A stretch of DNA of 64,000 bases, from assembly GCA_017354895.1 (NCBI GenBank), contig CP071496.1, positions 1,178,001-1,242,000 of the forward strand, read 5' to 3'. This DNA comes from Podospora comata (lineage: Eukaryota; Ascomycota; Sordariomycetes; Sordariales; Podosporaceae). Position 1 is the stretch's first letter; the number at the start of each line of letters is the position of its first letter. The notes under the pieces are model-generated. The model had not been told where the DNA came from. It saw nothing but the letters and a program-made list of their open reading frames with translations, and searched no databases. The translations under genes were made by a program, and so were the position numbers. Below, in pieces: positions 1 through 11,215 of the stretch.

Positions 1-3000
1 GCAGGTGTGCTTCCATTGGTAACGGGCTTGGCCTCCTCGGCGGTGGCCTCGGTGGCAGTGGTGGTGGTGGTGGCTTCGGTGGTAGTAGCGGGAACGGCAG
101 AAGTGGTAGCCTCACCCTCAGCAGCAACCTTGGCCTCCTCAGCCTTGGCCTCCTCAGCCTTGGTCTCCTCAGCCTTGGGCTCCTCAACCTTGGGCTCCTC
201 AACCTTGGGCTCCTCAACCTTGGGCTCCTCAACCTTGGGCTCCACAACCTTGGGCTCCACAACCTTGGTTTCCTCAACTTTGGGCTCTTCAACAGCTGGG
301 GGGAGCTCAACAGCCCTGATGGACGCAGGCTCAGCAGCAACTGGCTCGGCAGCCGGGGCAGCGTCGACAGCCTTGACCTCCTCAGCGGCAGCAGGTGGCT
401 CAACGACCACAGCAGTATCGGCAGCCTTGGTCTCCTCGACGGGCTTTGGTGCATCAATCTTGAGGGGCTCTGGCTCGACAGCCTTGACCTCCTCCAAGAG
501 TTCGGCCTCGACCTCCCTCTTGTCCTCAACCGCAGCAGCATTGCTAGCAGCCTCTGGGCTCTCGCCAGCCTTCTCCAAAGACTCCTTGACCTCAACAGGA
601 ACAACATCGGCGACAACCTTGGTCTCTTCCTCAATCTTCGCGGCAGCAGCAGCCTTGGCCTCCTCTTCCGCCTTAGCTTCCTCGGCCTTGATGTACGCCT
701 GGGCCTTGGCGGCAGACTCCTCAATGGAATCTGCGGGCTTCACCTCCTTCAAAAGCTCAGCCTCTACAGCAGCCTTCTCCTCCACAGCAGCAGTGTTGGC
801 CGCAGCCTCGGGGCTCTCCAGAGCCTCCTTGAGGGACTCCTTCACAGGGGCAGGAACCTCAGGGGCCAGGCTCTCCACAATCTCCTCTTGCTTGGCCTCA
901 ACCGCTTGTTGCTGGGCCTCGGTGATGGTCTGCTGAACAGACTCGGGAAGGACCTCCTTGACGGAATCGGGAAGGTTGGTAGCGGCATCGGTAGCGACTT
1001 CGGTCGCCTTCTGGGTAGCCTCGGTGGCAGTCTCGGTGGCCTGGGTAGTGACGTTGGCAGCAGCCTCGCTCGCCTTCTGGGCGGCGTCGCTAGCAACCTC
1101 GATAGCCTTCTGGGCGACGTCACTGGCAACCTCGGGAGCCTTGGCGGCGTAGTCAGCAGCAACATCGCTGACCTTGTGGGCGACCTCGGTAGCAACCTCG
1201 CCGGCGTTCTGGGCAGCAACGACGGCAGCACCGAGGAGAGCAGTGCCGGCGGTGGCAGCAACAGCGGCGACAGTCTCAGCCACTGACTTGTCGTTCTCCG
1301 ACTTGTCAGTGCCCACACCCGCAGTGCCCTCGGAAGTGGAAGGGACCTCGGGAACCTTCTGAAGAAGCTCCTCCTCGACGGCAGCCTTCTCCTTCACCTC
1401 CTCCTCGATGGCGCTGGCCTCAGGCTCAACATGGGCCTCTTCTTGGCTGTGCTTGACGATTTCGGGCACCTTGCCTTCCAGGGGAGCCTGGGCGGCAAGA
1501 GTGGCTGTGGTGGAGTCGGGACCAACGGTGTTAATGGTGACATCATTAGCGCCAGCGATTGGCAGGCTGGACTCAGGGATCATGGTGCTGGTGACTGGGG
1601 GAAGCTCGGTCTCAATGCCGGGAATACGATCAGACTTCTCGTACGACTCCTTGTCCAAGGTGACGTGGCTGTCGATGGCCTCAACTCTGGCAGCGCCGGG
1701 AACTGGCTCACCAGCCGGCAACGAGATGGGGTTGACGGCGCCAATGGCGGCGGGGAGGGGGTCAATCTTGACCTGCTTGTCGAGCTCGGCAAGAGGAGTC
1801 TCGGGATAGGTGCCGGGAGGCGAAACCTCGGCGGACTTCTGCTCCTCAGCCGGAGCAGCAACCTCCTCCTTCTTCTCCCCCGCGGGAGCTGTGGGCTCCT
1901 TGTCGGCCGTCAAGGGGACGACAGCGGCCAATTGAGCGGTGGTGGATTCGGGGGTGACTGTGTTGATGGTGGCCGTGGCGGGGCCGGCCTCTTCTACCTT
2001 GTCCGCCATTATTTGCTTGGGTAATAAAATGTTGTTTTCGTTGCCTTCGTGATCCTTCTCCTGAGGCGCCGTGTGGTCTGTAGTCCAAACTCCGTCGACG
2101 ACAAACTGGACGAGGGAATAATGTCAGTAAAAGAACAGGTTGAGCTGGTAAATTGAGGCGCTTGGAACAAAAGTTAAGCTAACAGCGGGGATTCAATTCA
2201 ACTTAAAAGCAGCACTGGGGAGAGGGGCAGTTCCAGCTGGAGACCTGGAATGCAAGCTGCAAGGCCCTGGCTCCTGGTCCTGGTCCTGCGTCACAACCTC
2301 GAAGCGGTATTGGATCATGGGACTCGCATTTGCGCTTATGGGTCCCACTGAAGATACCGCTAGTCTCGGTTGCAACGCTCGGTGCTCATCCTGCGTTGAT
2401 GCTCCGGAGTAGGAGCCAGCTCACAGAGATGGCATCAGACACTGTCGGTATATGTCTGGTAGAAGCCCACCAGACACAGTCCAACAAACCCAGCCCGCGA
2501 CCGCCAGCCAAATATTGTCATTGCCCCCGTCCTATAACAGCATAACATGTGCCAATTGGAGTGGGGTGACATCTGCTGAGGTTTTGGAGCCCCCTCTTGG
2601 CGGGGCGATGGAGCGGTTGCTTGGCTGTCGGTGGGTGCATCTCGGTGTGGGTGGAGATTCACAAGCACAACTTGATCTCCTTCACCTGCCGTCCCCGCTC
2701 CGGCTGATTGCGACCCCCGCCATGCCTTCGAGACCAATGCTGGTAGAGAAAAAAGCCGTTATGACATTGGGAGCAGCATGGCGTCTTGCAACAGTTTCTA
2801 AGAATGGAAAGAAAAAGAAATGCGCGGCTGGGGAGAGGAGGCAAGGGTGACGAGGATGATGATATGCTGGAGGGGGTAGACGAGGGATCGGAGCAAGCGG
2901 AAGGAAACAGTCGTACACACCTTGTAGTAAATCTTTTCCGAGGTCTTCGGTAGCGTTACGGTCTTCTGGAAGATCTGTCCAACGCGGTCAAGCTGCTCGC

Positions 3001-3351
3001 TCTTGCTCCAGTCGTCAAAGGTGCCTGTTACGTAGACTTCCTCGGCATCATGGGGCCTAACAATTGAGGAGGGGAAACAGTTAGCAAGCTGTCGAACATA
3101 TAGGCGGCAGAATCGTCATGGTGGCGTCAACCGGGCGAAGCTTCGAGCGCGGCTGGATTTGCGAGTCAGAGAGTGCTCGCAAGGATGCAAGCTCTCTGAG
3201 CGCAATTCGATGCGACCGGTCGGCGAACCGCGACATGATGAGTTGCTCTCAATCTATTGATGGAGACTGCCATTGCCCAGAGCAAAATAGAAATAGAGGA
3301 GATGGATGATGCATGCGATGCGACTAACCACTTGAAGGTGAAAGTGCCCAT
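1..3351 (-). CDS. CBM48 (AMPK-beta glycogen-binding-like) protein with long Ala/Glu/Lys repeat tail, 3' partial
   Basis: Three coding exons on the minus strand: 3329-3351, 2921-3056 and 2105 down past the left edge. Splicing joins MGTFTFKW to PHDAEEVYVTGTFDDW, then to FVVDGVWTTDHTAPQEKDHEG. This is the AMPK1_CBM/E-set fold of the yeast Crp1/Mdg1 type, residues 1-80. The rest, over 650 residues and continuing outside the window, is low-complexity. It holds two copies of an INTVxPxSTTAxLAA unit, an Ala-rich amphipathic stretch (about 1030-1240) resembling LEA or apolipoprotein helices, two related blocks around SPEAAxNxAAVE, and a run of EPKVEE-type repeats (about 160-290). The family binds glycogen or related glucans or acts as a scaffold; the tail's role is unknown. 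The start is fixed by the 23-nt first exon, which completes the conserved W. Exon phases agree. Confidence 0.85.
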
Positions 3352-4970
3352 GGCTGCGGGATGCTGCTGATTGGTGAGAACAGAGAGTTCGCTTTGACGG
3401 TATCCGTGGGTATAGATAGTATCAAGCAGCGGGCGGCGTGTCGAATAAAAGCAGGAAGCAGGTAATTGCTGGCTTTTCTCGCAAAGGGAGCAGGAGCAGG
3501 AGCAGGTGGAAGTTGAAGCTCGGAGCCGACGGGGGTGATGCTGTGTGGAAGGGGCTTGTTGAGGTGTGTCTCTCGAGCTCTCTCGGTCGAGAGAAATGCT
3601 TATGCGGCGATACGGCACACAGACCTCCCGTCGCTCTGGCTGATAGGCAAGGGTAGCTCAGTTGATTGGTGGGGGTCACGCTGACGTCAATTAGATATGA
3701 GAGAGGTGGAGAGAGAGAGAGAGACAAAGGGCCGCGCAACCAGGAAATGGAAAATCTGGTGATTTTAGAGACAAACGGGAGCTGAAGTCTATTTTGAGCT
3801 GCCACCAAATCGTTATCGCAAATCCTTGAACGATAGGGATAGGATAATCAGCGTCAAATTTTTTTTGCAGACAGCGGCGCGCAATCACATCAAACAGTCA
3901 ACAAATGGAAGAGGCTGGCTCGCTCGGGTCAAAAGGTGAAAGCTGCGAATGCGCTAGGGTCCAATTGCGCACGCCAAGGCAGGCCACCCGGCCACGTCCG
4001 TTGAGGATCACGATTCTTGGCCTAGGTACTTTGTAACCCCCACCGCCGTCCCCTACCCGTCCTTTCTCACACGTGGATGTTCACCGGCTCTAGGTCTCTC
4101 GTTGGGGAAAGAATTTTTTCAGCCTTTTGTCTCCACCAACTTCAACAGCCCATCTTTGACATTTTGGTCATGCTCGTTCCTCTCGGCTCGTTGCTTGTTG
4201 AAGCCATCCTGTGGACAAAGATAACGCCACCACGACCTTGTACGGCACAGAACCATCACAATGGTGTGGAAGCTTCGAGCTCAAAACTGTCAAACCGAAC
4301 CTAGAATTTGTTACGCACGTCATCCCACCAAAAGTGTTTGCAAGAGTGGCAGCCATGTCAGCCTATTTTAGCACACTGACCAGGTACCTGGCAGCTTGGC
4401 ATGACATGCACTCACTTACACACAACCGACCACATGTAACCCTAACCCAACCTGCCAACGTGGACAACAATACTCCCTAGACATACATATGCACTCCCAG
4501 TTCGCAACTTGGCAGACATTATTGATCCATCTGCATATCATCCCTCGTTCACATTCCATCTCACTATCCCTATAAACACTATCTGTTGCCGAATAAGTTC
4601 GTTGTGTGTGGCTTTCATTTTTCATCGTCCACCTCCTTTCTACAGCAGTCCCTGCCGGTACCAAGGAGCCAGACCAACAAAAAAAAGTGGTGTTTGAGAA
4701 CGCCAGTTCCATGCCAACCAAAAAGTAAACAATGAGATAAACGGTGCCAGAGAGAAACAAAGGTTGCAGCAATGGGGATAAACAATCCACCTGCAAGCTC
4801 TTGCTCTCGGGCCAAAGAATAACACAAAACAAAAGCACATATATATCCAAACTCCAGGAATTCGTTCATAAAAAGAACGTGATCATGACCCAATTTTTTT
4901 TTTAAAAAAAAAATCCCTTCCAAGCACTTTTGTCAGTCAGAAAAAAAGCTTCAGTTTTATGAACCCTCTT
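3352..4970. other. Intergenic: promoter of CBM48 gene and 3' flank of ferric reductase
   Basis: No coding region is supported. The stretch contains the CRE/CCAAT elements, a GA-rich tract near 3700-3723 and A/T runs near 4890-4912. The short open frames lack family resemblance and intron-consistent extensions. Confidence 0.5.
3682..3689. promoter_or_regulatory. Palindromic CRE/ATF-type site
   Basis: A perfect TGACGTCA palindrome lies 331 nt upstream of the CBM48 gene's start codon. A CCAAT box reading on that gene's strand sits at 3665-3669, and another, probably in the 5' UTR, at 3370-3374. TGACGTCA is the classic binding site of fungal ATF/CREB bZIP proteins such as Atf1. Use as a promoter element is inferred from position only. 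Confidence 0.45.
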
Positions 4971-7023
4971 TTACCACCCAAACTGCTCACAATGCAGTTC
5001 AACCCCTGGCCCATCCCCCTGGATCAACCTCGCGGTAGTATCCCTGACCACTCTCATCAACCCATGTGGCCCGCATGCAGCCACCAGAACCCGTTGGTTA
5101 GCCGGTGTGCTGTTGACAGCGTCCCTGATCAACGAAGCCGCATCTGGACGACCCTCCTTGATTGGGTGCTCAAACCGGTGCGCTGACGCCGAAGTAACAA
5201 TCTCTTTGCCTGACAATCGGCTGCTCTGATGCTCGACATGGGTCTCGATGGCTTCGTGCATCTCCTTCTCGGGGTCCCTATCCCCCAGTGGCCGTCGGTG
5301 CGTGGGAGCTGTAATACGTGGCTCGTTCTTCTCCGTATCGGTATCAATAGGTGACCGTGGCGGTGAGGCCACTTCATTATCAGAGGATGACGACCTGGAT
5401 TGAAGGAGCGGGCTCTGCCTGTCGCTCGGAAGGTCAGAGGTCGAGGTGGGGGATCGGGTCACGTAGAGGGTGACGTTGACTTTGGTTGAGTGAGCGTGGG
5501 TGCGCAAGAGGTCGAGCTGTTCCTTGAACCAAGAGAGGTTCTCTGTTGGGTGGTTGAGTCAGTCCAACTGCTCTGGCATAGAGGTAAACAGGACAAGCTT
5601 ACCGTGCTTTTGAACTGCCCAAATAAAAACAATATTCTTGTGAGTCTCCTCTGTCATCCGCTCCAGAACATTCACTGCCAAACCAAATGTGAAGGTAGCA
5701 CCGCCACCGCCAGCAATAAGCACAATCTTGTCGAACTCCATGGGGTCAGGGAAGGTGCCATAAGGACCATCAACCGATGCCTTTACTGAGACACCAGGGT
5801 TGGCAACGGCATAGTTGTGAAGATCTCGTGTGAAGCCATTCTGAGCCTTGACGGTGAACTCGACAGGCGATCCGCGGTGGATGGTAAAGGGGTGTGTCTC
5901 CAACTTCCGAATAGCGGGCAACCAGATAAAACAGTGCTTTCCTGGTTCAGCTCTTGCCGGAACCTTCTTGAGAACGACCTTGGTTCCCCCGTTGGGCAGA
6001 GGGTAGAGAGTGGCTTCGTTGTTGACGCTGTTGTACAAGACTCGAGACATCCTGATGATGCGGTCGGCTACCCACATCGATGCGGCAAGGAGTGTGATGA
6101 TGTATGCTGGCTTGGTGAACTCGGGCTGGTGGAAGCCTGTTGCAACGATGCCCACAATCCAGCAGGTAATGTGAGTGACATAAAACAACTCATACCAGAA
6201 GCGCCGAAGAATGACCGCTGCGAATACGACACTGAGGAAAGCAAAGCCTGCAACGATGGCTGCGATCTCACCCGGTTCGGCATACTTGGTCAGCAGGCGG
6301 CCTTGGCTGTTGAAGAAGGCCGTGTACATGGCTCCGTGCAGAACCATCTGCGTAAACATGGTGTAGCCTGCGATTTGGTGAAGGCAGTTGAGTCGTTCAT
6401 ATGAGTAAGCTGTGAGAAAAGCTAGGGGCGTGTTCTTGAGGGCTAGAAAGACGAGGAATGCGAGGTTGACCAGAGCCATCCTACCAGACTGTCAGCATAC
6501 ATCACGGCACGTCATGGAGAAGGAAGCCATACCAGCCAAATCGTGCCGCAAAGTTGGACAATGAGTTGGTCTCGACGTGAATGAACATGGCCATCAGATT
6601 GAGTGCCAAGTACACAATAACCAGAATTGCATGCCCGGCCGAGCTGAAGCCAGGAACCTTTCTGACCAGAAGGTTTCTGGTGAGTCTGAGTATGGTTTCT
6701 CGTCAGTCAACTAGTACTCAGCCTGCAGAAACTCTCCCTTCATACCTTGAGGTTGCCAGGAAAGGACGGCCAAATATTCCCAGAGGCTTCTTGGATCTCT
6801 CCAGCTTTACCACCAGCAGACGTGTCCAGTGGAAAAGCACAAAGACGGCGATCAAGCCACAGATCCCTGCCGCATAGTATCTCATTGCCTGTTCTGACAC
6901 CTTCTGCCTCGCGGCGAACATGGCATAGTAGGCAGGGTTGCTAGGCCCATGGCTAGCCTGGCCACCGGCGGCCGTACCTCCATGCCCGCCTCCGGTCGCT
7001 GTACTTGGGGACGGTCCGGCCAT
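4971..7023 (-). CDS. FRE-type ferric/metalloreductase, transmembrane flavocytochrome b
   Basis: Four exons (6746-7023, 6533-6685, 5603-6480, 4971-5542) encode 626 aa; all phases agree. The enzyme moves electrons from NADPH through FAD and two haems across the membrane to Fe(III) or Cu(II). One TM segment lies near residues 50-70, followed by the ferric-reductase core. The four haem ligands form two HX13H pairs: H178/H192 and H247/H261. The FAD site is HPFT (about 340-343), followed by DGPYG (about 382) and the glycine-rich NADPH loop GGGGATFT (about 401-408). A polar, probably disordered insert of about 110 residues (serine-rich, many charges) interrupts the NADPH-binding domain between HENLSWF and the final AACGPHGLM and FGW elements. 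The plasma membrane is the usual site; specific metal preference cannot be told. Iron regulation is expected for the family, but I found no convincing pair of GATA sites close to the start. Confidence 0.93.
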
Positions 7024-10000
7024 CACGGAGCTGAGGTTATAGGAGCAAGTGGAGTTGCTGAGAAGGCAGCACTGGGTGAGGTTGCGGACGAGGCAAAGAT
7101 AGAAGCAGGGCTGGGCAGGATGGGCGGGCAGCAACTGCTTTATACAAGCTAGGGGTCTTCAGCAAAGCAAGAAGGAGCCAGGGGCAAGGACGAGAGCAAA
7201 AACCGAAACTTGAAAAGAAGGACCGTGGTCTAGACCTTCCTTGAGTAACCCATATCACTCTGGGAACATGGTATATATCTAGTCTTCCCGCAAGCCATCA
7301 TGGCCAGCAGGGCTCCCCGCCAGCTTGTTGAAACGGGGGAGGTTGAGTGGAGCGTGTCAAGTCGGTACTCCCATATACGGAGCCGACTTGGATGAAAACA
7401 TGGCAGGGGGGCATTTAGACTACCAGAATGAAAAGTTGATTGCTTCAGCGTCACATGGAGGAGCTTGGTAGCTACAAGCCAGGCGTCCACGGCACTTCGA
7501 ACTCCACCATATCCCTGCCAGACTGGTGATGGCAAGTTCCGTCCGTCTTTGGTCACCATGGCTGCCAGCCGGCCTCCAGGACTGCCTGACGACTCCACGA
7601 TGCTCTCACGCTGGGGAGTACGCGGCGCTTCACCGGCCGTGCCGTCAAGCCCCAAAGGGGTGGATTCTGCGGGCAGGCGATGCGGGTCCCGGGGCTGGCA
7701 TGCAGGGCGGCGGGCGTGTGTTCTGTGACAACCTTTTCGGGGGGGTTGAGATATTGACGGTTTCCCATCTGGGAGTTTGGTCAGACTGACAAAGCAGCAA
7801 CGCCTGTCCCCAGACAGATAGACGAGGCCCTAGAGGGCACAACGAATGTGGAACGCCAGCCATGGCCTGGCATAGATGGGCTACAACTGGAAGGGCCATC
7901 GTCATTGGCGCAACGGTAGTATCAGCAATCTGGCTAAAAAGGGAGGATAATAACTGGCCCACTAGAGCAAATCCCGCCTGACCGTTGAAACTCGTGCATC
8001 GAATGCGTAGCCGTGAGGGAGCGCGTCCCAGGAAAGGCCCCTGGCGGCCATCCAATATCTACCCCACAAACTCGCAAACGCACGCAATATCTGTCAATAT
8101 CAACGCCGACCCTCTATCAAGTTTTGGCAACCTCGTCCGGGCACCGGTCTGTGGGGCTCCGGGAGACGAGGCCTGTTGCTGGCTCTCTGGTTCTGCCGCA
8201 CTGCAGGCGACCATCACCGACCGCTGCACCACACTCCAGCTTGCAGGCCCTACCTCCACCAAGCAACATGGAGGTGACGGTTCGGTCTTTCGCCACGTGA
8301 GACGCGGTTGAGATAGGCGAGGACGTAGCCGAATTGACCGCGTCAGACGCGAGAAGCAGTAGCAACTGAAGCGAATATGACATATCTCTGTGTCTGTGTC
8401 TGTCCCGCCTCCCTGAGAAACAAAGGGCACAAGGGAAGGGAAGGGCAGAGATGGAAAAGAGGGGCGTGTCCGTCTATCTGAATCTGAACCACAGGACTCG
8501 TCGAGGATCCCACGACGAAACAGGCATGCAGGATAATAGCAGTTGATGAACCAGCGCAAATCATAACGCGGCATAGTGAACAGGCGCGGCAGATTGACTT
8601 TTGGACTGCCGGGGGGCGGTGGTGGTGGTGAACAGGGGGGTGACTGATAATAAGAAATGGAATATGCAGAACAACGGGCAGATAGAAAACAACCAAAAGC
8701 TTGGTTGCCACGCCCAATCCCATCCGTCTTGTCTCTCCCACAGGTTGGGTGTGCGGACCGTTTTTGTCTGGGACGGCAGGTGGGTTTGCCAGAAAAGAAG
8801 GATTCTATCCATGAGACGGAAAAGCTTCCATGAGGCGGTTGTGGCCCACTGTGTCATCACATGTCTCTTCGTCTCGGAGACAGCATCCGTTCAAAACTGT
8901 GGAAGCGAAGTCAGATGCAAGCACTCGGAGTGGTTCAAAAGCAGTAGGTAGCAAGCGCGGTACTTGGCAGTTGGGCAGCTCGTGGGCGCGGACGGGGCGT
9001 GGGTAAGGACAGCTTCCATTGCCGATGTTGCAGGGAGCCATGGCTGTTGACATTGACAAGGTGGTGGTGATGGGATGAACGACGGAGGGCCAATCAAGCT
9101 GAGGCCGGGCCACGATCACCGGCTTGCAGAGGTACAAGAATCGGGCCAATTTCAGGAACAAGAAAAGGCAAAAGAGAGAGAACAATCGGGAAATAGCTGG
9201 TGCAAGGAGAGGCTACACAAAGATCGCCAGGCGGAAGGCCCTCTAGGCCCTCCCTCACCTGCCGTCAGTTTAAACTCGATCAGTCGCTCCCCCGCGCCGT
9301 GGGGAACTGGGGTTGCCTCCGTTGCGCTAAGCCCTATTGGGTAACCTCGCAGGCTTGAATGCCGAGACCTTGCCCAGATTTGCCTTGACCCATTGGCTTT
9401 CTTTCCATTCCATTTCTTCTGCAGAGCAGCACCGCTACTTACTTTACATCAGGTTTTGCGCCCAGAGGCCGATGTTCTTATTGCAACAATACCTATGGCA
9501 GGCCTTCAGTCTCAACAGTCCGACGTCTTACGTGTTGTATACTGTCGGCATTTGACGACATTTCCAAGGCGCCGAGGGCGTGGAAAATTGGTTTGAGGAA
9601 ACGGTCACCGACAGCGTGCATCACCGATGCAGCAATTGGTTGCGTCAGCCTCCGAAGATCAGGAGCAGCCGCTTTCTGTGCGTCTGGTCAAGGTGTGTGT
9701 GTGTGTGTTTCCTATCGGTGTATCTTGCCGGACCCCCCTCCGTGATGCCCGCAATGACGAGATGACCCACCAAGCCTGCAACCACCACAAAACAGGGGAC
9801 TAACCCTCACGCCAAAGGGAAGCAGCTGTCACGAATTACAATCAACAGGCGAGATGTAATTGTCAGAAAAGAGAGGCCGTGACCCTCTGGAGGATGCGAT
9901 CAGTCCCATCTCGGTACATTTTTCTCCATGTCCCAGTTGGGCATATAGCTCCTTACATACACGTTACTACTCACACAGCACAGACCCTATCAACATGTTT

Positions 10001-11215
10001 GGTCGCTTCCATCAGAGCTGCAAGCGATCTCTTGTCTCCCTCCCCAGTCTGTGCGGGATTCTGCACCAGGACGGCTTTGTCAGATCTTACTCTCCACGTC
10101 TTCATTTGGACCCTCGATCCTGCCGCCATTCACGTTCTAAGCGAGGGCCGTTTGCTGTCATGCTTGACTTACACGCAACCTCTGGATCCACCGCCAAGAA
10201 TTTACCCGCGTCCAGCTATGCTACCTACGACACCCTTCAAGCCTTACGCTGTGTTACTTATCGGTCCGGGGTGATGGTGCAAGTAAGATTGGGGCCGAGA
10301 GTAACGCCCCTAGTGCATTATAGCTTCTCTTCCTGGCTATGATCCGATATCTAGTTTTGGACAGACTTCTGCTCTCGGCGGTAACCCGGCCACTGGTGTC
10401 CAACAAAAACCTCACCTTGTTTTTTTGGTGATGGGTTCACATCTCTTATCTTTTTGGGTGTGTGGTATCAGGACCTAACTCTGGGCCTGTTGGACGGGCA
10501 AGCATGCTGCAGGATCAAGTAGGTACCTATTAAGGATGGTGTTGCAGTTGCGGTTCTTTAACCACTAGAGCTATGGCTGGGTTTTCTATCCACGTTGCAT
10601 CAACCATGTCGGTTGTTGCGCGCGGTGGAACTTCTCAACCAGGCCTTTGTTCGAGGCATATTCCGCCCATCGATGAGATCTTCAACCTGTCGCCCATCTA
10701 TCTACTCGGCCAGATTGACCACGGCACATGAAAAGCCAGTCCAACCTTGGTGGGAAGCTCCGAGCAGCCAACAGATTGGTGGAGATGGACAGTTGAGTTT
10801 ACCTCGCCAGCATGTCGAACCGCTCCCTGACTGCAACATCATTTGGGCGCTTCTACAAGGGCCCATCGCGGAACTGCTGACTGATGAGAAGGTGTTTCTT
10901 ACATGATATCACGGCACGTTCCAGGTTGGTGGGGAAAGCAGTAAAGATGAGTGCAATAACAAAAACTTTTATTTCTAAAGCATATTTCTAAGACAAGGCA
11001 GATGCTGACAAGACACGGGCGACAGATCACATTCCAAATACAGACTCCTGGACTCCACGCGACTGTGACTAAGCAAAACCAAACCTCCTCCACCGTTTTA
11101 CGCACTTATCCTGACGGTAGACCAGCTACGGCGAGGACAAAGGATTTGTTAGTATACGGACAATAATAAGCCATGGACGATGCAGAAACGACGGGATAGT
11201 GTTGGGTAGGGAGGG
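7024..11215. other. 4.2-kb gap without a recognisable gene
   Basis: This is the longest gene-free stretch of the window. Many open frames of 60-170 codons occur on both strands, but none shows a known family, a signal peptide with plausible body, or flanking introns that extend it. Composition is similar to other intergenic DNA here and there is no clear RIP-like AT enrichment. A short GT run lies near 9695-9707. It may hold UTRs, non-coding RNA or a fast-evolving gene that cannot be recognised by eye. Confidence 0.4.

Noticed and set aside
7-936. Plus-strand open frame with STLGS repeats
   Set aside because: Antisense shadow of the EPKVEE repeats of the minus-strand CBM48 gene.
4436-4450. 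CCCTAACCC-like sequence suggesting telomere repeats
   Set aside because: Only one and a half units; no tandem TTAGGG array, and ordinary genes flank it.
5817-6404. 195-codon plus-strand frame inside the ferric reductase gene
   Set aside because: Antisense to the haem- and FAD-binding core, whose motifs and phases are complete on the minus strand.
9860-10342. 160-codon open frame in the gene-free interval
   Set aside because: No recognisable motif and no supporting splice structure; other frames in the same place are similarly open.
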